Below are positions 1 to 8,324 of a stretch of DNA of 64,000 nucleotides, piece after piece (positions within the stretch are counted from its first letter, which is position 1; every line of letters starts with the position of its first letter). The DNA comes from Phymatolithon calcareum (taxonomy: Eukaryota > Rhodophyta > Florideophyceae > Hapalidiales): positions 2,604,001 to 2,668,000 of the forward strand of contig OZ345353.1 of assembly GCA_977006965.1 (NCBI GenBank), written 5' to 3'. The position numbers and the translations under genes were made by a program. Below the pieces are notes generated by a model that saw nothing but the letters and a program-made list of their open reading frames with translations, was not told the origin of the DNA and ran no database searches.

Positions 1-20
1 CTTCAGCGAAATGAACATTC

Positions 21-366
21 ATTGCAAGGTTTTTTGTAATGCCAAGAACTGCGCTTCGGACTCCCCATGGATGAAGACTATCACGTTCTGGTTCTCTGGT
101 AGTACATGGATTCCGCCCTGAGTGGTGTGCCGCAATTTTCAAGGAAGCTGGGAGAGAGGACAGAAGGAGGTGAAAGAACGTAACGAGATGACCAGTCACC
201 GTGAACATCCTAAATGGTTTCGAACTCGGGCATCCCTTTGAAGGACGGCGGGTGAAGATTGGCTGAGTAGAGATATGGATGTTAAGCGCCCCGAAGGTCT
301 GCACTGTGTAGCGTTGACAGCTGTTATGACATCAGGTACCAGTCGTATCTGTTAAAGTCTAATGTA
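21..366. repeat. Dispersed repeat, copy 1 (about 345 bp)
   Basis: This stretch is clearly similar, with many substitutions and small indels, to 58685-59031. Shared blocks include 'ggtagtacatggattccg' near 100-117 and 'tcgtatctgttaaagtct' near 343-360. Both copies have the same orientation and neither has a convincing reading frame. It looks like an old interspersed repeat whose left end may lie just inside or outside the window. From 367 to 772 I see no gene. Confidence 0.75.
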
Positions 367-772
367 CCTATTGAAAGTATCTGCTCGTCTTTCGGTGTTG
401 TCACAGAGGGGAGCATGTACAAGTGGGTAATCTTGGGCGACGTCAAGCGCACGGCAGTAGTCCCACGTGTATGAAGGTAACCGCTAAGGGACTCTTTGGC
501 TGAGATAATATATTATAATCCGTACGGCTTGAAGAACCAGAGATAAATTTCCTCCCAAGTCCACTTTTTGTTCCTCTAGTTTTATAGAATCTGTATTACT
601 GAGCTTGATGCTGCAGATAATAGGCAGAAGACAATGAATGAGTTCGTGGGATTTACTGCAAAACCTAGTCCAAGATGCTAATTTGTATCACCCATTTCAA
701 ATGTACAAAAATTCATATCTCTGGATGCTAAATTTATCATCTAGCCAAAATCCTGCGCCCCCAGTGTTGACA

Positions 773-1171
773 TCATTCTTTCTTTCGCACGCCCTTGAAC
801 AGCCCTTTAAACTTTTCGAGCGCGCCCTCATGTCGCGCACAGCTTTCGCAAACGCCCCAACGCTTGCTGACATCCTGGCAGTTAAATAAAGGTTTGCCGA
901 TTTCCTTGTTGACTTCATTGTGCACCGTGCACATCCACTGAGCAAATCGCGGGCCCTTGGACGCATCAACTGGAAAGCGACGCAATATTCCTCGAAATGA
1001 CTCGGCGCACGGAGCACACGGATAAATGGTTGCAAAGTCGTGCATGAATCGCTCCATTCGCGCGACCTCAGCAGGTGTCGGAGTTGCACTGTGTGTCGCC
1101 GCCAGAGTATGAAGAAATGTCCATGTGGCACGACCCAACTCGTCCGCGTCGACACCGCCCTCAGCGACCAT
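773..1171 (-). CDS. ERV1: Erv1/ALR-type FAD-linked sulfhydryl oxidase core
   Basis: The product is a 132-aa Erv/ALR-domain protein. This family oxidises cysteine pairs with bound FAD and passes electrons to cytochrome c or oxygen; the mitochondrial member reoxidises Mia40 in the intermembrane space. Seen: the redox motif YPCAPC (C52/C55), the FAD-binding stretch CTVHNEVNK (C81 onward), a structural Cys at 98 and a C-terminal CESC pair (C108/C111) that could be the shuttle disulfide. The first ATG is at 1171. The frame stays open upstream to about 1414 without another ATG, so an extra 5' exon or an N-terminal extension is possible. As it stands it is a core-only protein, close to short-form ALR in length. 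The domain call is firm; the mitochondrial location is inferred from the family. Confidence 0.8.
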   Translation of the reverse strand: MVAEGGVDADELGRATWTFLHTLAATHSATPTPAEVARMERFMHDFATIYPCAPCAESFRGILRRFPVDASKGPRFAQWMCTVHNEVNKEIGKPLFNCQDVSKRWGVCESCARHEGALEKFKGLFKGVRKKE

Positions 1172-1561
1172 CGTGACCACACGGCCAAGCAGTGTGGAAG
1201 CACCTACGTCTGCGGATAAGCTGGACGAGGAATCTGAAATTCCAAAATTAGTCGAAATTTCATGCACCTTCTGTGCATGCAACCGTCTGCAATGCTTGGT
1301 TTCCTGCAGCAATTTCCTCACAGTTGCGTTCTGACTTTGCTTCTGCGTGCCTCGAGACTCAGTCCTGTACCAAATGTAGATCGGGACAGCAAACCGAGCG
1401 AGTCCTGTCCGCAAAGGGCATACTTAGATTCCCTCGTTGTGGACACACCCCGTTCGATGATTGGATGTGGAGTTGAGATCAGAAAAGCAAAAAGAAATAC
1501 AGTAATTATTATACAAAAAAGCAAAAGATTTGTTGCAGAGCACCGAAGATCGGAGAGAAGA

Positions 1562-1726
1562 TGCGTCCTACGGGGAACTCGGCTAGATTCGAACCCGTGC
1601 CCACAACTGTGGAGCAGAAATCTGCACAGGAAGCATTGACTCCCGTTTCTTGAGTATCAGCTTGTGTTCTCACGCTGCCGCCTTAACCACTCGGCCATGC
1701 CTTGCCACTAATGCAGCGAAAGACGC
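1562..1726 (-). tRNA. trnL-CAA: tRNA-Leu(CAA) interrupted by four putative introns
   Basis: Read on the minus strand, a complete class II tRNA of 83 nt appears after four inserts are removed. The acceptor is GCGTCTT (1726-1720) pairing with AGGACGC (1569-1563), with A73 at 1562. The D arm is at 1697-1680 (A box TGGCCGAGTGG). The anticodon stem GCAGA/TCTGC encloses CTCAAGT, with anticodon CAA and G37. The variable arm has a CCAC/GTGG stem. The T stem is ACGGG/CCCGT with loop TTCGAAT. Inserts: 1719-1698 (22 nt, position 7/8), 1674-1656 (19 nt, 30/31), 1648-1620 (29 nt, canonical 37/38) and 1586-1575 (12 nt, T loop). Exact cut sites may shift by one or two bases. A T6 run at 1520-1515 (minus strand) could end pol III transcription. 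Multi-intron tRNAs with ectopic introns are known in Cyanidioschyzon; four in one gene is exceptional. Confidence 0.8.
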
Positions 1727-1984
1727 CGGTGAGCGATGCTCGCTAATTACAGGAATAGGCGGAACACATGCTACTTAAGGACTGTATGCCAAAGTCAAAA
1801 CCTTTTCGCACGCCTCTACGTCAGTCTCCCTGCCTCTGAACGCATTTTAATCACGTTTCCGCGCTAGGTCTTGGCCAATATCTCTACTGCATCCGCCTGC
1901 TTGCAAGACAATGAAAACGAAAAGCGGCGGGCGACCAACAGCTGCTTATACTCCTTTTACACGAAAATATCTGTTACAAGGGTA

Positions 1985-3670
1985 CTACTCTCCACCGCCA
2001 CCAGGCTTGACAGGCGCGTCTGGCGGTCCCTTCGCCGGGCTTTTCTTCTCTGTATCCACTGCCGCGCTGTCTACACTCACGGCAGTTGTAAGAACGCTAT
2101 TCTCCGCCGCGGACTTCCCACTCACTTCTCCATCATAAATCAGATCTCTCAAGCTCACAACAAACTCTTTCGCCTTCGGTCCCAGCACATTGCCCAAGGC
2201 ATCCGCATTTTGCAGCATCTCATCAAGGTTCACACCCAGTTCTCCGCACATTCTCCTAAGCTCAGAGACATCCTCCTCCGAAACGCCCTGTTCCTGCAAC
2301 AGTTCCTGCAGAGAGTACATCGCTCGCATCACCGCCACCTCGCTCACAATCGAGTCTGCTGCGTTGCCTTCTAAAAAGTTCCCAAAACTTTCTTTCAATT
2401 TCTCCAAAGAGTCCTTACTTCCCTCGTCAAGCCCACCATCCGCCATCGCCGCGCTCACCGCAACCTGGAACATTCCCTTTGCAATCTCCTTATTGATCAG
2501 TTCAGCCCGCGCATCGCTCACAGCGAGTAGCGTCTGCATGTCCGCCAAACTCTGTAAATCATCTCTGATTCGCTCCTCTGAGGACAGGCAGAACACGGCA
2601 TACCTTTTGTACAATTCCTCACGAGTCTTCATCCGCTCTTCCCCTGCATGAATCCCAACATACTTCAATCCCGAAGTCCGCCCTTCCTCCCGCACAACCG
2701 CCTGTGATGCAGTCATAGTCGACGCAAGAGCATGCAAATTCTTCAAACTATCCCGATCATCCGAGTCAAGATGTACAGCCACGCGGTCAATTTGCATACT
2801 CACCACCCGCGATACATACGCATTGAAGGTGTCGACCGCATCCTCTTTCCCTATTCCCTGTGTATCTCTTACTCCGGCAAGCTGCTTAACAGCAGCCTGC
2901 ACAACAGCAGAATCCCCCGGCGACACTGCAATCTCCGCAAGACATGCAGCCACCGCAGCTTCAAACTCATCCTTCGGTCCGATGTCTGCAACCTCCTTTT
3001 TCCCACCCGACACGTCTGTTGTAACCTTTGCTTTGCTCCCCTTTCCAGCGTTAAAAAGATCGAGCCTGACCTTACTTTCCAAGTCCTCTTTCCGCGGTTC
3101 GGTCTCGCGAAACTGATAGCGCCCGCGCTGCAGCACGTCCCTCGCCATATTCGCAGTATCCTTCGCATCTTGCCGGCTCGTCTTAGCAGAGCTAGCACCG
3201 TCCAACGCTGCCGTGTCAATGTCGAGCATTGACGAAAACGATTGCAATTGTGCCTGAAAGTCGCGCAATTGTTTCTCCTGTGCCCGTCGTAGCATTTTTC
3301 CCACAAGCCACACCGCCAGCCCCACACCGCCGGCGATGGGTGCAACACGTTTCACTACGCCAATTGCTCGCGTGGCGATCCCATTTCGCGCCCCGCGGTG
3401 GGAGTCCGCCTCGCGGCTAGGCAGTGTGAAATTCGCTACTTGCTCCGTCAACTTCACAGGTCCGCGAGCGTTTGCACGCGGAGGAAACCCCAATGCAAGT
3501 GCAAGCACAGTGGCAGTCGCTGCGGAAAGTGTGCGCCAACGCGGGACGGGTGGAGGGTCGGAATTACCGCTGCTGGCACAGCATCGCGGTGTGAGATTAC
3601 TTCGCGTTTTTACCGCAAGAAGTTGACGGGCACCGTGCGGAACGAATGCGGTAGCGGCGAAGCACGCCAT
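1985..3670 (-). CDS. Plastid-targeted helical protein of unknown function
   Basis: The product is 561 aa from the first ATG at 3670; the frame is open about 19 codons further but without an ATG. The N-terminus MACFAATAF resembles a red-algal plastid transit peptide: aromatic residue near the start, then rich in Ser, Arg and Ala. A hydrophobic stretch at about residues 45-65 (AATATVLALALGF) ends in ANA, suggesting a second cleavage or a membrane segment. Another short hydrophobic stretch (VAPIAGGVGLAVWLVG) precedes a long, charged, mostly helical C-terminal region rich in Glu, Asp, Lys and Ala. The helical part with internal similarity around 'AMADGGLDEGSKDSLEKL' is faintly like the stromal helices of Tic110-type inner-envelope proteins, but I do not claim that identity. 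The tail is rich in Pro and Gly. I do not recognise a catalytic motif. Confidence 0.7.
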   Translation of the reverse strand: MACFAATAFVPHGARQLLAVKTRSNLTPRCCASSGNSDPPPVPRWRTLSAATATVLALALGFPPRANARGPVKLTEQVANFTLPSREADSHRGARNGIATRAIGVVKRVAPIAGGVGLAVWLVGKMLRRAQEKQLRDFQAQLQSFSSMLDIDTAALDGASSAKTSRQDAKDTANMARDVLQRGRYQFRETEPRKEDLESKVRLDLFNAGKGSKAKVTTDVSGGKKEVADIGPKDEFEAAVAACLAEIAVSPGDSAVVQAAVKQLAGVRDTQGIGKEDAVDTFNAYVSRVVSMQIDRVAVHLDSDDRDSLKNLHALASTMTASQAVVREEGRTSGLKYVGIHAGEERMKTREELYKRYAVFCLSSEERIRDDLQSLADMQTLLAVSDARAELINKEIAKGMFQVAVSAAMADGGLDEGSKDSLEKLKESFGNFLEGNAADSIVSEVAVMRAMYSLQELLQEQGVSEEDVSELRRMCGELGVNLDEMLQNADALGNVLGPKAKEFVVSLRDLIYDGEVSGKSAAENSVLTTAVSVDSAAVDTEKKSPAKGPPDAPVKPGGGGE

Positions 3671-4386
3671 TGTACTGATGTTCAGGAAGCTCGCTGCCAA
3701 AGCTGTACTTTCGGGAGCTCGCAACAATTTTTCGAATTCGATCGACGCAGCAAATGAAATCGATTTCCTTCAGGCTCACCTTAGTAAATGACTAGATGTG
3801 CAAAGCTGATGACTTTTTTTGGTTACAGAGATGAAGAAGGTCTCTACTGTACAGTATGCCAAACACAATGGCCGGTAACGAGAACACGGCCAAGAAGCTC
3901 AGGTTGTGCGTGGCGGCGCGGATGAGCACGCCGATTGGCCACGTGTACTACGGCAGATATTCATGTTTCGTGCTCCAGGATTGGCCCAGCACGACCAATG
4001 ATTTTCACGAAATTACACGTAGCTGCTTTTCGAAAAATCATGATTTTTCGAAAAGCATTTTGATGAAATTGCAACCGAAAAGTTGTCAAAATCTTTAAAA
4101 TTAGCTCTCGACATCCAATCACATCCCCTTGCGCCTCTTCGTTCCAAAAACATTTGGCCCTGACCACCCAAGGCCACCTACCCAAACCAGCGTCAGAGAG
4201 CAGTGTTTGGTATCAGGCATTTCACAACACGTCGCCCTGCCCAGCGCCATCTCTCTGACGGCTAAGTCGTGCTCAAGGTACAGCGCTCCTGAGCCCTTTC
4301 TTACAGCGCCAGGCCCGCATCCTGCCACGCCCTAATCGCGCCGCGCCCCCCGCGCGCCGCGCGCACGTTGCGCCCGCATCCACCTG
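3671..4386. other. Intergenic region with a perfect palindrome
   Basis: Divergent promoter space between the plastid protein gene (minus) and the SWIB gene (plus). Apart from the 32-bp palindrome at 4025-4056 there is no convincing gene. The last 60 bases before the SWIB ATG are very GC- and C-rich. Confidence 0.6.
4025..4056. repeat. Perfect 32-bp palindrome
   Basis: Bases 4025-4040 (GCTTTTCGAAAAATCA) are followed directly by their exact reverse complement at 4041-4056. It lies between two divergently transcribed genes, about 360 bp from each start. It could be a cruciform, a dimeric factor site or a remnant of a foldback element. Confidence 0.9.
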
Positions 4387-5544
4387 ATGGCCACCAACGC
4401 ACAGGGGGCAGCCTCTGGCTCTAATCACACCTCTGCAATCCATCCGGAGTCTGGAAATGCATCCGGGGAGCCGTCGGCGATCCCCTCAGACGCCAATGGT
4501 ACATCCTTGGCGATACTCCCATCCGAGGAGGAAATCATGCCTGTGCTTGACGGGCTGTTGCGCACTGGTGATCTGGACAAACTGACGCTTCGTCTTGTGA
4601 TGGGCAACCTTGCAGAGCATTTTAATGTAGCCCCGGAGGCACTTGCAAATCGTAAAAAGTTCGTACGCAGGGCTATTGAATCCTTTATGAGAAACTATGA
4701 CCCCACCAAGCAGGAACCCGAGGTTAATGTTGAAAAGGAGGAGAACGTTCTGGATAATGTGGGCGAGATGAGTGATAGTGAGGATGAGAAAAGGTCGGCG
4801 GGCTCCAAGCGTCGCCGTGGTCGCAATCCTAAACGCGCAGGTTCTGTCGGCGACGGGAGCAAAAAGAAGATATATCTGACAAACTTAGAGAAGGCCGTCA
4901 TTCTTGCTGAACCCCTCGCGGAGTTTCTGTCTGAGCTTGTCCTTCCGCGAACACATGTCGCGAAACGAATCAACAGCTATATCAGGGAACAGAAATTGCA
5001 GGACCCGAAAGACGGTCGTGTTATCCTGTGTGACGAGAAACTGAAGAAGCTGTTCAATACAGATACTTTCACGTTCTTCTCTGTCAATAAGCTTACTTCG
5101 AATTTGCTGTACAAAGTCGATGAGGTTGACAATGAGGACTTGAAAAGGTTGGCCGAGGAATGCAATGAGCGACGTTTGGCCGAGAAGCAAGCGGAACACG
5201 ATGCAAAGGTGGCGAGCGGAGAGTATGTGGAAAGCTCGAAGAAGAAGCAGAAAGTGAAGGGACGAACGTCGGACCGACTGACGGAAAATGGTGCCCCGAG
5301 GAAGAATGGGTTGACGAAGGACATGAAGCTGTCGGATGCACTTGCAGCAGTCTGTGGTGGACCGATCATGTCGAGGTCGCAAGTCGTCAAGAACATATGG
5401 GTTTACATAAAGGCTAATAACCTGTCGGAGAAAGGGAAAATAACATGTGATGAGAAACTGCAGGCAGTGTTCAATGGCGTCACGGAAGTTTCTAACTTTG
5501 GATTTAACAAATACCTCAGCGCACATCTCACAAAGATTGAGTGA
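4387..5544 (+). CDS. DEK_C plus double SWIB/MDM2-domain chromatin protein
   Basis: The product is 385 aa. Residues about 50-105 (EEIMPVLDGLLRTGDLDKLT onward) match a DEK C-terminal domain, a DNA-binding helical bundle. After an acidic and then basic linker (GSKRRRGRNPKRAG) come two SWIB/MDM2 folds at about 160-240 and 305-385, each with the late 'CDEKL..(L/V)FN' motif (ILCDEKLKKLFN and ITCDEKLQAVFN). DEK_C-SWIB proteins include yeast UAF30 (RNA polymerase I upstream activating factor) and Tri1; plant relatives often have two SWIB domains. The basic linker suggests a nuclear location. A role in rDNA transcription or chromatin remodelling is inferred from the family. The start is the first ATG after a GC-rich leader, and the gene has no intron. 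Confidence 0.88.
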   Translation: MATNAQGAASGSNHTSAIHPESGNASGEPSAIPSDANGTSLAILPSEEEIMPVLDGLLRTGDLDKLTLRLVMGNLAEHFNVAPEALANRKKFVRRAIESFMRNYDPTKQEPEVNVEKEENVLDNVGEMSDSEDEKRSAGSKRRRGRNPKRAGSVGDGSKKKIYLTNLEKAVILAEPLAEFLSELVLPRTHVAKRINSYIREQKLQDPKDGRVILCDEKLKKLFNTDTFTFFSVNKLTSNLLYKVDEVDNEDLKRLAEECNERRLAEKQAEHDAKVASGEYVESSKKKQKVKGRTSDRLTENGAPRKNGLTKDMKLSDALAAVCGGPIMSRSQVVKNIWVYIKANNLSEKGKITCDEKLQAVFNGVTEVSNFGFNKYLSAHLTKIE

Positions 5545-6621
5545 TGTGTGAGCAGTGTCCCCCGCTCTGTGATTGTGTTCAAGACTCTTCGCGGGGTAAC
5601 TGTGATGATTATGGTTTCGCTTCGACTTTATGGAAGGTCGCGCATATTTTTTCTGAAAGTGGGGCGCTTTACTTGTGACAGCGCTGTGTAGGAGCTATGT
5701 TTAACACTTTGTTGCGTGCCAGTACTAGATTAGGGATGCAATGGCTGAGGTCCTGTATCTGATGCTTTCTGGCTCGTGTATTTTATATTATACCTTTCGT
5801 CATGGCGATTTTTTCTCGCTGTTTGCTGAATTAATCGAACTCGAACTTAAAATCACAAAAATGTCATAGTGTCCGTGATAGCCAGTGGTTGTGCTACGAA
5901 AGAGTGAATTTAAGGAGACGTGGTCAACAGTACCACTCTTACGACGCCCAGGGTGTTGATCCATTCTGATAGAAAAGCTGGAACTCTGACTATAAGCCGC
6001 CCTAATAGCCCGTCTTCTCAATACGTAGTACGAAATGGAGAAATTCGGAAGTCAAGGACACAATACTAGAACAGCCAAGAATTTGAGAACGGAAACTAAA
6101 GTTCCCTTTTGGTTGTTGGATGTGATACAACGTCGATTAGAGAGCAATCGATGTACATGCAGGAACCGGTACTGATTTTAGCAAAGAAAAGTCTGATACG
6201 ATGATATTTGATAAGGGCTGTGCCCTCTACAGTAAGCTGAAAGTTCGAACTAACTGCAGTACGAAACAAAAGGAGTTAGTCCGACCAGCATGGCCAGGAA
6301 TAGGATGTTTGCTTAGTGATATTGTCCGCGGGTAAAAGTACAATAGTAAGCCAACAATGTGATTCTTTTCCGTGCACGGTCGGTCGACATCAGGAACTAG
6401 TGTATTTCCACATTGTGGTCTTGTTAGCTGTGCCTCCTGGAGATTTTCTTATTGGTGACAAAAACATCTTCAGATTTATTATCGAAATATGTTGGTCACA
6501 GATTATGATACAGGTAGCCATTGGACACAAAAAATGGAACTCGCAATAGCAATATGAGAACAAAATCTCCATGCCATCTAATGGAAATCTCGATCCCGCA
6601 CAACATCCGCACCGAGCGACG
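5545..6621. other. Intergenic region, about 1.1 kb
   Basis: No reading frame with protein-like composition and no recognisable RNA gene. It is A/T-richer than the flanking coding DNA and should hold the 3' end of the SWIB transcript and the promoter of the bilin reductase gene. Confidence 0.5.
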
Positions 6622-7674
6622 ATGGCGCCACTCAGTTTTCTCAGCGCTGCAGCGCTACCGCACACTCTTCCGAATAAACATTCTGGAAGATGCGCGAACA
6701 GGAGAGGGCGGGAGCCGTGGATGGTGCTGCGCGCCCCAGCGGGGGCGAAAGTGCTGAGCACGAAACGTGCGGAGGATCTTCCTTGGACTGAAAGTGTAGC
6801 AGGCCCAGAGTTCCGACTCTTGTTCATGCCGTTCATAGAGCATCAACTGGAAGTGATGCGAAAAGAACTTGAATGCGAGGACTTGCCGTTTGCTGAGGAA
6901 CTGTCACTGCAACTGTCGACCAAGAAGGTGGGTCGTGAGCTTCTCAAATTTTGGACTTTGTGGAATCTGCCGCATAACGTCAACTGACAGACCATGATTG
7001 CATCTCACTCTTTTTCTGTATCATGAAAGCCTGCGCGAATTGAGAGCTGGCAGTGGAAGAGCCCAGAGTTTCGCAAGATCCGGGCGACGTACATTGATGC
7101 CGGATTGCAGGCACAGGTGTTCAACTCAGTTTGGTACCCATCGCCAGCATACGATGCACCGTTATTAGGTATTGATTTTCTTGCATTTGGGAAGAAGAAG
7201 TTTATATGCGTGCTCGATTTCCAACCTCTTGTACAAGACGAAGAGTATTTGAAGAAATATTGCGAGCCCATTGCGTACATCAAGGAGAAGTACGAGGGGC
7301 TCGCCGGAACGATGTCAAAGCGGTTCTATGATGAAACATTGTTCTTCTCAAAGCAGCTTGCGTTTGCGAAATTCTCGAACGCGGAACCCATAATGACACA
7401 GCTTTTCCCAGCGTTCAAGGAGTATTTGCGGGATTATGTTAAGCTTATCAAGGGACTTGAGCGGAATGAAGATGAAGCGGCTATGCAAAGAGTGCTGGAC
7501 TTGCATAAGGAGTACGATATATATTCAGCCGAACGGGACCCCGCTGTAGGGCTTTTTGGCACGTACTGGGGAAAGGACTGGGCGAATCGATTCACGCATG
7601 AGTTTTTGTTCAGTGATTCGGAAATGCCAAAGGAAGAGGCAGCAGAAGTTGAGACAGGAGAAAATGCAGAATGA
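6622..7674 (+). CDS. PEBA: 15,16-dihydrobiliverdin:ferredoxin oxidoreductase (PebA type), plastid-targeted
   Basis: Two exons, 6622-6927 and 7045-7674, are joined over a 117-nt intron (gtgggt...ttgag; phase 0), giving 311 aa. The N-terminus MAPLSFLSAAALPHTLP is a typical red-algal transit peptide. The body is a ferredoxin-dependent bilin reductase (HY2/PcyA family): WKSPEFRKIRATYIDAG, QVFNSVWYP, DAPLLGIDFLAFG, VLDFQPLVQD and the C-terminal DIYSAERDPAVGLF...GKDWANRF.HEFLF block. That C-terminal block and LDFQPLVQD point to the PebA branch, which reduces biliverdin IXalpha to 15,16-dihydrobiliverdin, the first step to phycoerythrobilin. PebB would do the second step and cannot be fully excluded by eye. 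The splice junction sits just before the conserved Trp-x-Trp motif and restores the family alignment. This gene is the strongest organismal marker in the window. Confidence 0.88.
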
Positions 7675-8324
7675 TGTACTTCGTGCTGGATATGGTTAAA
7701 CTTTACAATTTGTTTCAATCGACTTTTGTCGTCAATATCTGTAGAATTAGATCTCGAAGAGGTGACCGTAGCACTTGAAGAATATCGAGGCACCGGCGAA
7801 GAGGGCGACATTGCGAGTAAGCTTCATGTTGATCTATTTCAGAGCCAATTTTGCACCCCGTCGACAGAAGGACAAAACACGGTTAGACGAATCTCGTCAT
7901 GGACGCATACGCATTGTCAGAACTCGAGCTTACCTCGCGGATAGGACCATCACCGAATAATTTAGTGAGGAGAGCGTCGGACGAGTCAGACAGCTCTTCA
8001 AAGAAAGACATTTCGGAAAGGGATTGTCGCCACTTAAAAAAAGAATGTCTTGACGTTTGCTCGCACGAAGGGAAGGCGCTGGGATCTGGTAATCCTGTCA
8101 GCATGTTGACGACGTCCGAGCATTTGAGAGGAATCGAGATCATACTCAAATAGTATGATAAGCAGCTGACAGTGTCTTCGGGATTGCTGGATCGGTTTCG
8201 TTTGCAATCAACACAACGTCAAGGAACTGCGCCACCGCTTCACGTCGAAGGCAAAGTCCTCCCGACGACGTCTCATTCAGTTCGGGACATTCACTGATTG
8301 CGCGTATTCAGCCCGTTTCCAACC
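7675..8324. other. Intergenic region between PebA and SLY1
   Basis: Contains one candidate micro-gene on the minus strand (7747-7827). Otherwise no protein-like frame. Confidence 0.5.
7747..7827 (-). CDS. Possible 26-aa single-span membrane peptide
   Basis: On the minus strand an ATG in good context (aacATGA) opens a 26-codon frame beginning MKLTRNVALFAGASIFFKCY. Basic residues are followed by one hydrophobic helix and a short acidic end (HLFEI). This is the shape of very small organelle membrane subunits, but I cannot assign it to a family. It may be chance; only conservation or expression would support it. Confidence 0.2.
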   Translation of the reverse strand: MKLTRNVALFAGASIFFKCYGHLFEI

